Source: JAMOAW01 sp039908535 (GTDB lineage: Bacteria; Pseudomonadota; Magnetococcia; Magnetococcales; JADFZT01). Taken from it: DNA of 41,599 nucleotides. Of this stretch, positions 17,368 through 24,830 are shown one piece after another. Where the stretch lies: the NCBI GenBank assembly GCA_039908535.1, contig JAMOAW010000030.1:1-41599 (forward strand), read 5' to 3'. The notes under the pieces were generated by a model. It was not told the origin of the DNA, ran no database searches, and saw nothing but the letters and a program-made list of their open reading frames with translations. The translations under genes and the position numbers were made by a program. Position 1 is the stretch's first letter; the number at the start of each line of letters is the position of its first letter.

Positions 17368-17592
17368 TTAGACTTTACGAATCTCATAGTAGAATACGTT
17401 GCCGTTTTCCGATGCCTTGACCAATTCGTTGCCCGTTTGCTTACAAAAAGATTCAAAATCTTTCGCAGAACCTGGGTCTGTGGCTTCAATAGCCAAAATC
17501 TGACCTGGATCCATCGCATTTAAAGCCTTTTTGGCCCGTAAAATGGGCAGTGGGCAGTTGAGCCCTTTCGCATCTAATGTTTTATCAGCCAT
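17368..17592 (-). CDS. tusA: Sulfur carrier protein TusA
   Basis: A 74-residue SirA/TusA-fold protein. DAKGLNCPLPILRAKKAL contains the CPxP motif whose cysteine carries the persulfide. Start ATG 17592 has GGAGG at suitable distance; a TTG two codons upstream is too close to that site. Role: sulfur relay, here probably to or from the DsrE2-like partner encoded next. The C-terminal half, with FCKQTGNELV and FYYEIRK, matches the family. Confidence 0.93.
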   Translation of the reverse strand: MADKTLDAKGLNCPLPILRAKKALNAMDPGQILAIEATDPGSAKDFESFCKQTGNELVKASENGNVFYYEIRKV

Positions 17593-17646
17593 GATCAATT
17601 TTCCTCCGCTGGGTTTGGGTCTATATATAAAAGCCGAAAAGCCGTT

Positions 17647-17675
17647 ATTATACGCGATGCGTCCAAAAATGCACT
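17647..17675 (-). promoter_or_regulatory. Possible promoter of tusA-dsrE2
   Basis: A perfect TATAAT (complement of 17647-17652) lies about 55 bp upstream of tusA. The matching -35 (GTGCAT or AGTGCA, 16-17 bp away) is poor, so this is tentative. Confidence 0.35.
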
Positions 17676-17818
17676 CGATTTTAATGCATTTTTATTTTTA
17701 ATCTCAAATCGGGAAAGTTGGGTGATATTGACATATTTTTTCTGTATGATAAAGGGTTGATGGTGCAAGTTAGAATCAACAACAATGGGATAACCTAATA
17801 TAAGAGCGGTGACAAAAA

Positions 17819-18325
17819 ATGGCGACCATATTCTTTTCTCTGCTTTTTTTGAGTTTCATCTTATGGTTTCTAGTCAAATTGCGCTACTTGCGCGAAAATA
17901 CGGTCAAACAAGAACTTCCCAATGACGAAAGCACCATTCTTTTGGGTCTATTTTTATCCATCAGTCGCGCCTGCCTGGAGTATCATCGTGACCGCGGACT
18001 CTATCCAGCCGTGGTGAGCGGTGCTGCGGATGGCTTACTGGAGTTGGGATACTTTAAAGAGGATCCCTTGGCCAAAATGACCTCAGCCATGACCCTATTT
18101 TCCATTATTGCCACCGAAACCACCGGCTATGGAGTGTGTCTGGCCCACACCACCAGCAGTATGGCCAATGCCCTGATAGAACGGATTAAGACAACCAACC
18201 GAGATTTGGTGTTCGTTGAAATGAAAAATGGTCAATATCTCCCTTTAATGCCGCCTATCACCCATAGCGATATTAACCTTGTGCTCCCTTTGCCACCCCG
18301 TCCATTACCGCGCAGAATTATTTAA
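17819..18325 (+). CDS. Unrecognised protein with N-terminal membrane anchor (168 residues)
   Basis: Not recognised. Residues 1-20 (ATIFFSLLFLSFILWFLVKL) form one transmembrane segment or uncleaved anchor, followed by a mostly helical soluble part: ESTILLGLFLSISRACLEYH, a GLYP loop, then GLLELGYFKEDPLAKMTSAM. The C-terminus is proline-rich (LPLPPRPLPRR). It vaguely recalls a small pilin-like or secretion-pseudopilin subunit, but there is no prepilin cleavage motif, so I do not call it that. Divergent from tusA with 226 bp between; convergent with the lipoprotein gene. Confidence 0.65.
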   Translation: MATIFFSLLFLSFILWFLVKLRYLRENTVKQELPNDESTILLGLFLSISRACLEYHRDRGLYPAVVSGAADGLLELGYFKEDPLAKMTSAMTLFSIIATETTGYGVCLAHTTSSMANALIERIKTTNRDLVFVEMKNGQYLPLMPPITHSDINLVLPLPPRPLPRRII

Positions 18326-18339
18326 TGTTTCGGAAAATT

Positions 18340-18484
18340 GATTTTATTATTTAAAAAAAAAGGGGTCTGGGGGATTGCCCCCAGGGTTTTGATTTTGCTT
18401 TTGACCTCGGTTTTGCTTCCTTCAAAAAGCAGGGGGATTGGGGGATGCCATCCCCCAAGGTCTTAAATGTGACGGCACCCCATT
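18340..18484. repeat. Family I element between two convergent genes
   Basis: A-run 18353-18361, hairpin CTGGGGGATTGCCCCCAG (18367-18384), linker with TTTTGACCTCGGTTTTGC, then a GGGGGATGCCATCCCCC hairpin. It ends in a shortened family I terminus CTTAAATGTGACGGCACC. The interior is almost identical to 29290-29400. Confidence 0.85.
18353..18386 (-). terminator. Terminator-like hairpin after the DUF3576 lipoprotein gene
   Basis: On the minus strand the hairpin 18367-18384 is followed by ACCCC and nine T (complement of 18353-18361), about 100 bp past the lipoprotein stop. Confidence 0.6.
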
Positions 18485-18485
18485 T

Positions 18486-19031
18486 TTATTGACGCACAAT
18501 ATCGGCCTGTTTGCGAATGGCCTTTTCAATCTGTTTGGCTAAATCAGGATCAGAAGGCGCGTCGCTCCACACATCCTTGACCAACTGTTGCTTCAGCACC
18601 ACCACTTTCACCTCACCATAAGGCTCTTGACCGGAAACCCGAATATTTAATCGATAGCGTTGGGTAGCATCCTGGGGATCGATTTTCCAATCCGTCGCGA
18701 TCAAACCACCAGCCCGATTGGCCACCTGAATAGGAAGTTCCATCACCACATCCAACGCCCCAGCATAGAGCTTATTGGCGCGAATTTCCTCCATGCTGGC
18801 CGATTTTTCACTAGATTTACCAAAACTAAACAGGCTGGAGTTCCCCGGTTCCTGAGAGGCCGCATCATAATCACCTTTTTCTTTGGCTTCATCTAAGACC
18901 TTCTTTTGGCCAAATTTGGCCAAGGCAGATTCATCGGTTTTGTTGCGGCTGTTCCAAACATGACTGGAGCAGCTCATGAGCACCAACGAGGAAAGGGCAA
19001 GTATCGAAATAGAGATTTGTTTTGTTTTCAT
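18486..19031 (-). CDS. DUF3576-like lipoprotein
   Basis: A 181-residue predicted lipoprotein. The signal peptide is MKTKQISISILALSSLVLMS followed by the acylated cysteine, with lipobox LVLMSC. A low-complexity linker (about residues 25-80) leads to a domain, YAGALDVVMELPIQVANRAG, then GLIATDWKIDP, RYRLNIRVSG and VKVVVLKQQ. This resembles the alphaproteobacterial DUF3576 family (motifs of the GGVIITDWY type). The function of that family is unknown; export to the outer membrane is likely. ATG 19031 is preceded by GGTGG. Divergent from the PstS-like gene. Confidence 0.8.
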   Translation of the reverse strand: MKTKQISISILALSSLVLMSCSSHVWNSRNKTDESALAKFGQKKVLDEAKEKGDYDAASQEPGNSSLFSFGKSSEKSASMEEIRANKLYAGALDVVMELPIQVANRAGGLIATDWKIDPQDATQRYRLNIRVSGQEPYGEVKVVVLKQQLVKDVWSDAPSDPDLAKQIEKAIRKQADIVRQ

Positions 19032-19280
19032 TTTTTATTAACCACCTTCCAATTTTTTTACCACATTGGCCTTTTTAAGTTAAATCCACCTCTATGGATA
19101 AACCAACTCTTTGTAAAAAACCAGTGATTTTGTTGTTTTTCTTTGTTTGGCTCGCCCTGCCACCCCTTCCGAACACCGATCGATTTCGTAATGAGTATGA
19201 TTTCTATTGTTGCATAATTTTACAAACTAAGCTAATGTATCTCAATTTAGGATTATAATTATTGTTAACAAAGGAAAAAT

Positions 19281-20135
19281 ATGAAATTTATTCCCTTACA
19301 TAGCCATCATTTAAAAATTTTTTTTACCCTTTGCGCCCTGTTTTTTGGATCGTTCGAAACCGCACTGGCCAACCCTTTGATCGTGGCTGGATCTTCAACG
19401 ATGATGATCAGCCTCATTGAACCAACGTTTACAAAGTTAACAGAAAACCTCCACACACAAATTCAACTCGTTAGCATTGGGTCAACATCGGGTTTACAAA
19501 TGCTTATCAATGGTCAGGCCGATGTCGCCGCCCTCTCTACTCCCCTGACAAATGTTACTCTACCCCACCCTTTAAGCCCACCCCTGGAAGAACATCCCGT
19601 GGGCGTAGACCATCTTGTCATCATCGTCCATCCTGAAAACAGCGTAACAAAACTTACCGATAGCCAATTAAAAGATATTTATACCGGAAAAATTGCCAAT
19701 TGGCAGGAGGTCGGGGGAGCAAACCAGCCCATCACAATCGTCACCTCTCATCCAGGTTCTGGAACCAGACTCGTTGTCCAAAAAGAGATTATGGATCATG
19801 CCGATTACCCAAAAAATACCATCAATACCGATTCCACGGTCACAGAACTGGGCCTGGTTTCAAAATTAACTGGCGGCATTGGGGCGGTTTCTGAATCTTT
19901 TTTAAAATTATATCCAGACCGCGTCCGCCCCCTGGAAACCCGAAAAATCGTTCGTCCCTTCCTTTTGATCACCCGTGGAAAAATGAAGGAGACCGTTTGG
20001 AAGTTTATCCAATATTTTCAGAAAAAAAATACGCTCTCCCTGGAAGTTGAGCCTCTTTTCCATCATGATAGAAAAATAATTGTTTATTCTTGCTTTAATA
20101 ATTTTCACGGGTGGCGATTAAAATGCCGAAGTTAA
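19281..20135 (+). CDS. PstS-like periplasmic substrate-binding protein
   Basis: A 284-residue protein with an N-terminal signal peptide (hydrophobic FFTLCALFFGSFETALA). The mature part opens NPLIVAGSSTMMISLIEP, a phosphate-binding-loop-like segment, and continues with SIGSTSGLQMLINGQADVAA, then LTDSQLKDIYTGKIANWQEV and TSHPGSGTRL, all typical of the PstS/PBP-like-2 fold. No ABC permease or ATPase gene follows; instead its last codons overlap the sensor kinase gene. I infer that it is the periplasmic sensor of this kinase rather than a transporter part. Ligand unproven; phosphate is the family default. Good ribosome site AAAGGA. Confidence 0.85.
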   Translation: MKFIPLHSHHLKIFFTLCALFFGSFETALANPLIVAGSSTMMISLIEPTFTKLTENLHTQIQLVSIGSTSGLQMLINGQADVAALSTPLTNVTLPHPLSPPLEEHPVGVDHLVIIVHPENSVTKLTDSQLKDIYTGKIANWQEVGGANQPITIVTSHPGSGTRLVVQKEIMDHADYPKNTINTDSTVTELGLVSKLTGGIGAVSESFLKLYPDRVRPLETRKIVRPFLLITRGKMKETVWKFIQYFQKKNTLSLEVEPLFHHDRKIIVYSCFNNFHGWRLKCRS

Positions 20136-22117
20136 AAAATATCACCCTAAAAACAAAAACTTTTATATTATTAATAACCCTAGCCCTGTTTTATGTTTTT
20201 TCTATAAATATGAAGTTTTTGATTTTTTCGCATATTTCGCAATCCATTATCGAAGAAAAAAAATTTGACGATATTCAGGAATCCATCAATGAAATTATCA
20301 GCGATATTTTTAAATTTAACATCGCTATCCAAGAAATGTTAAGCGAAGGGATCGTCAATATTCATATCTCACCAACAATTCTCATGAACACCAATAACAT
20401 GCCGGTCCAATATAATGCGAATTTGCATAGCTTAAAGACCGATTTTTTAGTTCTTATTGATCAGTTTAAAGTGGATTTACACCATTCCATCAAACTATCC
20501 GTTGATAAAAAATCTCTACTAAACATTTTAGACCATTTTAATTCCGAGATCGATCAATTGCGCGATAGCTTTATTAAAGTTTTTTCCCAACGGGAACTCA
20601 TTGGCTTCACCGAAAATGAGGGGTTGCAGGGAACCCTCAGAGAGACAATCCATCGGGTTGAACGCACCCTGGAGACACTACAACGAGATGATCTCATGGT
20701 GGCCCTGCTGGAGCTGCGCCGCCGTGAAAAAGACTATTTTATGCGGCGACATCAGGAGAGCTTGGATAAATATCACATCGCCTTGTCCAATATGATGCAT
20801 TTTATCCCTGCCATTACCGAACAAAACAGCGCAACGGGGCAACAATTGCAACAGGATCTGAACCTCTATGCCCAAGTCTTTCGAGGCTTATGCGAAGAAA
20901 TGGATGATTTCGATAAAGAAAAGTCCAATCTCATGCAAATTATTACCGACATTTTGGACAAAATTATCCCGTTAAAAAAAGATGTCCTGTTCAAACTTAA
21001 AAATGAAGCCACTGCTTTGCAAAAAGAGAGCTATCAAAATGCATTACATCATTTACAAATGGGCACCTCTCTCATCTTTGCATTGATGGGTGGAATGATT
21101 TTTATGTTGTTTCTCAGCGTCAGAAAACCCATCACCATTTTACAAAACCATGCCCTCAAAATTGCCAATGGTCACTACGATGAAAACATCTCCCTAAGCG
21201 GCCACGATGAAATTGGACAACTGGCCACCCATTTGCAAACCATGAAAGAGGCTTTGCGCCAACACACGCGGGAATTGGAAAGAAAAATTGCGCTGCGCAC
21301 CGAACATTTACAAATCACCAACCGGGTTTTAGAAGAGACCATTCGCGATTTAAAACGTCTCCAGGCGGAACTGGTCTCCAGCGAAAAGATGGCCTCGCTG
21401 GGAAGATTGGTGGCTGGCTTTGCCCATGAAATCAACACACCCATAGGTGTCGCCCTCACCTCTACCTCTACCATACCTGAATCTATTCAACGCCTTGCAC
21501 AAATGTTGGAACAAGACGAAATCGAAGAGTGGGAGTTGGAGGCGTTATTTAAACGATTAACAACCAGTTCAGATTTGGTGATCTCCAACCTCCGCCGTGC
21601 CTCGGATATCGTCACGCGATTTAAAAGAACCTCCGCCGATCAGGCTTCCGAAGAGACCCGACTCTTTGACCTCCGAGACACCCTGGAAGATGTGGTCGCC
21701 TCGGTGCACAATGTTTTTAAAAGAAGCTCTATAACCATTAAAATTGAATGTCCCCATAACTGTAAAATACGCTCCCAGCCAGGTTCCTTGGGGCAAGTGC
21801 TTACCAATCTCCTCATGAATAGTCATAAACACGCCTATAACCATGGAGAGAAACCCGGATTGATTTTAATTAAAGCCCATACCATTGAGCATATTTTATA
21901 TATAAATTTTATAGATGACGGAAAAGGAATGGCCCCACAAACATTGGAAAAAATATTTGAACCCTTTTTCACCACCGCCCGTGACTCGGGGGGATCTGGG
22001 CTCGGTTTATATATCTGTTTTAATATCATCACCTCCCAACTACATGGACGAATAAACTGTCAAAGCACACTCGGAATGGGAACTCAATTTCAAATTTCTT
22101 TCCCTTTTTTAGTATAG
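20123..22117 (+). CDS. Membrane sensor histidine kinase (HAMP, HisKA, HATPase_c)
   Basis: 664 residues from ATG 20123 (a GTG at 20111 is possible); both starts overlap the binding-protein gene. Order: transmembrane helix near residues 6-35, a helical periplasmic region to about 305, second transmembrane helix (LIFALMGGMIFMLFLSV), HAMP, coiled coil, then HisKA with the phospho-accepting histidine in GRLVAGFAHEINTPIG (about His435). The HATPase has N box NLLMNSHKHAYNHG, G1 DDGKGMAP and G2 SGGSGLGLYI. The kinase class has a LGRLVAGFAHEINTP box typical of proteins that signal to diguanylate or HD-GYP regulators. Its neighbour encodes the likely partner regulator. Confidence 0.92.
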   Translation: MPKLKNITLKTKTFILLITLALFYVFSINMKFLIFSHISQSIIEEKKFDDIQESINEIISDIFKFNIAIQEMLSEGIVNIHISPTILMNTNNMPVQYNANLHSLKTDFLVLIDQFKVDLHHSIKLSVDKKSLLNILDHFNSEIDQLRDSFIKVFSQRELIGFTENEGLQGTLRETIHRVERTLETLQRDDLMVALLELRRREKDYFMRRHQESLDKYHIALSNMMHFIPAITEQNSATGQQLQQDLNLYAQVFRGLCEEMDDFDKEKSNLMQIITDILDKIIPLKKDVLFKLKNEATALQKESYQNALHHLQMGTSLIFALMGGMIFMLFLSVRKPITILQNHALKIANGHYDENISLSGHDEIGQLATHLQTMKEALRQHTRELERKIALRTEHLQITNRVLEETIRDLKRLQAELVSSEKMASLGRLVAGFAHEINTPIGVALTSTSTIPESIQRLAQMLEQDEIEEWELEALFKRLTTSSDLVISNLRRASDIVTRFKRTSADQASEETRLFDLRDTLEDVVASVHNVFKRSSITIKIECPHNCKIRSQPGSLGQVLTNLLMNSHKHAYNHGEKPGLILIKAHTIEHILYINFIDDGKGMAPQTLEKIFEPFFTTARDSGGSGLGLYICFNIITSQLHGRINCQSTLGMGTQFQISFPFLV

Positions 22118-22156
22118 GAGAACCCCTTTGGGATTCGTTCACGCTGGGGGTGTGTT

Positions 22157-22325
22157 CATGTATCGGAAAAACAAAACTCAAGACCTTGGGGGGCGGAGAA
22201 CCGCCCCCCAATCCCCCCCACCCTTTTCTTTTGATCCTTAAAAAAAAGAGGGGGTCTGGGGGGATTCATCCCCCAGGGTTTGGCCTTTGATTTTTTTTTT
22301 TGCCCACAGGGCATTATGTTCATGA
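22157..22325. repeat. Modular palindromic element between kinase and HD-GYP gene
   Basis: Minus-oriented copy. It has ATCGGAAAAAC start, hairpin GGGGGGCGG/CCGCCCCCC (22188-22209), A-run, hairpin CTGGGGGGATTCATCCCCCAG region (22257-22275), T-run, and TGCCCACAGGGCA (22301-22313). It ends 15 bp before the preferred start codon of the next gene. The ATG codons in its end are in frame with that gene. Confidence 0.85.
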
Positions 22326-22339
22326 TAGGAAAAAATACT

Positions 22340-23950
22340 ATGGAAGAGCGAAAAATCAGGACCATTCGTAAAAAAAACAGCGGTGGCACAGATGCGTTAA
22401 ATCAAGGTAAACAGACCCCTTGGAAACTTTTAATTGTGGATGACGAACCCGATATCCATTCGGTAACGGCCCTCTCTTTGGATGGTTTTCGCTTTCAGCA
22501 ACGTCCACTTAAAATCATCAACGCCTACAGTGGAATCGAAGCTCGGCAAATTTTAGCGACCGAACCCGATATTGCCATGGCCTTGATTGATGTTGTTATG
22601 GAGAGCGATACGGCAGGCTTGGATTTGGTAAAATATATTCGTCAAGAATTACAAAATCTCACCATTCGCCTCATTATTCGGACGGGACAACCAGGCATGG
22701 CCCCCGAACGCGAGGTGATTGTCAACTATGACATCGACGATTATAAAGAAAAAACCGAACTCACCAGCCAAAAGCTCTTTTCCACGGTCCGTTCTGGAAT
22801 TAAATCCTATTGTGACCTGATGATCATTCAAAATAACCGCGCAGGACTGGAATATATTCTAAAAGGTGCCCCAGAACTTTACCGCCTGCAATCTTTGAAC
22901 GATTTTTTCAAAGGCATTTTAACCCAGGTGGTCACCCTCTGCCGCATGAACGAAAGCAGCTTTATCACCGGTCGGGCCACCCTTTCAGAGCCTTCTGCCC
23001 TACTGGCCTTTGCCGGTTTGACCGATCCAACCTATCAAGATTTACAAATTCGCATCGGAACGGGAATTTTTAGCGACATCACAAATATTCCCGATTCCAT
23101 CAAAGAATTATGCCTTGGAAGTGGCGACTGTATCACAGAAATGGATGGCAAAAAGGTCTGCTGTCTCCCTATACAGGCTGGCACGGAACGATTTGGTTTT
23201 GTCTATCTTGAACAAATTGAAGATTTGACCGAAAACGACAAAAGCTTGCTAAAACTATTTATTCATCAATGTGGCGCGGCTATTGAAAATTTTCGCCTCT
23301 ATCAAAATTTAGAGTTATTTAACACCCGGCTCACCTCTGCCCATGAACACGCCATGGATATGCTGGCCGTGGCTTCGGAATTAAAAGACAAAGAGACGGG
23401 CAACCATATCAACCGAATTGGCCACTATTCAGAAAACCTTTCGAAAAGAGTGGGCCAGACCGCCAACCAATCCCGTGCCTTGGGCTTGGCCAGTAAGTTG
23501 CATGATTTAGGTAAATTAGGCATTCCAGATCGCATTATCCAAAAGCCAGACCGCTTAACCGCCGACGAATTTGCGGTTATCAAAACCCATCCTCAATTAT
23601 CTCTGGAAATTTTGGGGGATGACCCCTGGTTTGAATTGGCCCGAAATGTGGCCTATTGCCATCACGAAAAATGGGATGGGAGCGGTTATCCACAGGGACT
23701 CAAAGGGGAAGAGATCCCTTTAGCGGCCCGTATTGTGGCCGTTGCCGATGTCTTTGATGCCTTGACAAGCTTGCGTCCTTACAAGCACCCTTGGCCTGTG
23801 GACAAGGCGATGGCTGAAATTGAACGGTGTGCGGGGGTACATTTTGATCCTGAAGTTGTTAAAGCATTTTTGGCGATGTATCATGACGGGGAAATTAGCC
23901 GAATTATGGAGCTGTTTCCCTCCTTTCACATCGAACCTGAGAAAGGATGA
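22340..23950 (+). CDS. Response regulator with HD-GYP phosphodiesterase domain
   Basis: 536 residues. A REC domain (WKLLIVDDEPDIH; phospho-acceptor Asp84 in ALIDVVM) is followed by a DUF3369-like middle region (about 150-320) and a C-terminal HD-GYP domain with KLHDLGKLGIPD (about 386), AYCHHEKWDGSGYPQGL and VADVFDALTS. HD-GYP proteins hydrolyse c-di-GMP, so the output is probably a drop in c-di-GMP. I chose ATG 22340, which has AGGA 9 bases upstream; the frame continues upstream through the repeat element, where ATGs at 22316 and 22322 are alternatives. Encoded directly after its presumed kinase. Confidence 0.92.
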   Translation: MEERKIRTIRKKNSGGTDALNQGKQTPWKLLIVDDEPDIHSVTALSLDGFRFQQRPLKIINAYSGIEARQILATEPDIAMALIDVVMESDTAGLDLVKYIRQELQNLTIRLIIRTGQPGMAPEREVIVNYDIDDYKEKTELTSQKLFSTVRSGIKSYCDLMIIQNNRAGLEYILKGAPELYRLQSLNDFFKGILTQVVTLCRMNESSFITGRATLSEPSALLAFAGLTDPTYQDLQIRIGTGIFSDITNIPDSIKELCLGSGDCITEMDGKKVCCLPIQAGTERFGFVYLEQIEDLTENDKSLLKLFIHQCGAAIENFRLYQNLELFNTRLTSAHEHAMDMLAVASELKDKETGNHINRIGHYSENLSKRVGQTANQSRALGLASKLHDLGKLGIPDRIIQKPDRLTADEFAVIKTHPQLSLEILGDDPWFELARNVAYCHHEKWDGSGYPQGLKGEEIPLAARIVAVADVFDALTSLRPYKHPWPVDKAMAEIERCAGVHFDPEVVKAFLAMYHDGEISRIMELFPSFHIEPEKG

Positions 23951-24033
23951 TCGGCAGACCTTGGGGGGTGAATCTCCTCTGAAACAACCGGATCCCCCCC
24001 AATCCCCCCACCCTTTTTTTTTAAACTTTGCCC
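23951..24033. repeat. Worn repeat element at the HD-GYP / phosphatidyltransferase junction
   Basis: Degenerate copy: GACCTTGGGGGGTGAATC, then CCCCCCCAATCCCCCCACCC and a T-run (24014-24022). It covers the likely N-terminal codons of the next gene. Confidence 0.7.
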
Positions 24034-24830
24034 AATTTCGCCGCATCGCTTGGCAAGCCGAATGGCAATCGCAGGCCTACTCTGCTGATCCCGTCCACTG
24101 GGAGCAACTCTATTTTTCCCGTCCCCTCTCCTGCCGACTGACATTTTTATTATATCGTACCGCGATCACCCCCAATCAAGTTACTTTTTTTTGGGTTTTG
24201 CTGACCCTCTTGGGGGGAATGGCTTTGGCGTGCCCCATCCCCATTTTAACCTTAGCCGCCCCATGGTTTTTTTGGCTGGCCTGGATCTTGGATCATGTGG
24301 ATGGGGAGTTGGCGCGGGTTAAAAGCCTTTTTTCAACCTGGGGCGATTTTTTGGATCTTTTTGGGCATCAACTTTTTCTCGTCATGATTTTTGCAGGATT
24401 AACCGTCCGCTTTCTGCTTCAGGAAGGGATTCCGACCTTTACGCTTTTGTGTGGTGTTTTAGCGACCGCCTTGGCGGCCCAGGCCGAAGGATTGCGCAAA
24501 AATGTGTTATTGCTTTTTCTTCTCAACCAACCCGATCCCACCCATCTTGCCTCAGAACCTTCTTCCGAAACCGCGGCCATGCGTCCCACGCTTCGCCAAT
24601 TTTTGGCCCTCCCCCATTCGGAAGTCGGAATGCTTTATATGCTTATGGTGAGTTCGTTGTTGGGATTGGAGAGCTGGTATCTGATTTTTTATGGGGTAAC
24701 GCTCCCTCTGGTCGTGGCGATCAAATGGCGCGCCCGCTCCCGTGAATTGCAGTTTTTACTCGCCCATCCACACACCATGGCCCAAAAAATACGACCCGAA
24801 TGGCTGGTTAAGGATGTTTCATCGCCATGA
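23961..24830 (+). CDS. CDP-alcohol phosphatidyltransferase family protein
   Basis: Membrane enzyme class that exchanges CMP for a second alcohol in phospholipid or related synthesis. The family motif DHVDGELAR...G...D is present at about residues 111-136 as D-x2-DG-x2-AR-x8-G-x3-D-x3-H: the last position is histidine rather than aspartate. There are several transmembrane segments. The N-terminus is uncertain: the frame opens inside the HD-GYP gene, and the only candidates near the homologous part are TTG 23961, inside a repeat element, or ATG 23883, overlapping the previous gene by 68 bp. Homology clearly begins around 24035. The 3' end overlaps the next gene (ATGA). First gene of the surface-glycan operon. 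Confidence 0.8.
   Translation: MGGESPLKQPDPPQSPHPFFLNFAQFRRIAWQAEWQSQAYSADPVHWEQLYFSRPLSCRLTFLLYRTAITPNQVTFFWVLLTLLGGMALACPIPILTLAAPWFFWLAWILDHVDGELARVKSLFSTWGDFLDLFGHQLFLVMIFAGLTVRFLLQEGIPTFTLLCGVLATALAAQAEGLRKNVLLLFLLNQPDPTHLASEPSSETAAMRPTLRQFLALPHSEVGMLYMLMVSSLLGLESWYLIFYGVTLPLVVAIKWRARSRELQFLLAHPHTMAQKIRPEWLVKDVSSP

Noticed and set aside
17728..17750. Promoter TTGACA ... TATGAT before the gene at 17819
   Set aside because: The two hexamers are only 11 bp apart, too close for sigma70; no better -10 at 16-18 bp.
17819..18325. Type IV pilin-like protein
   Set aside because: There is an N-terminal hydrophobic helix, but no Gly/Phe cleavage site with Glu at +5 is seen.
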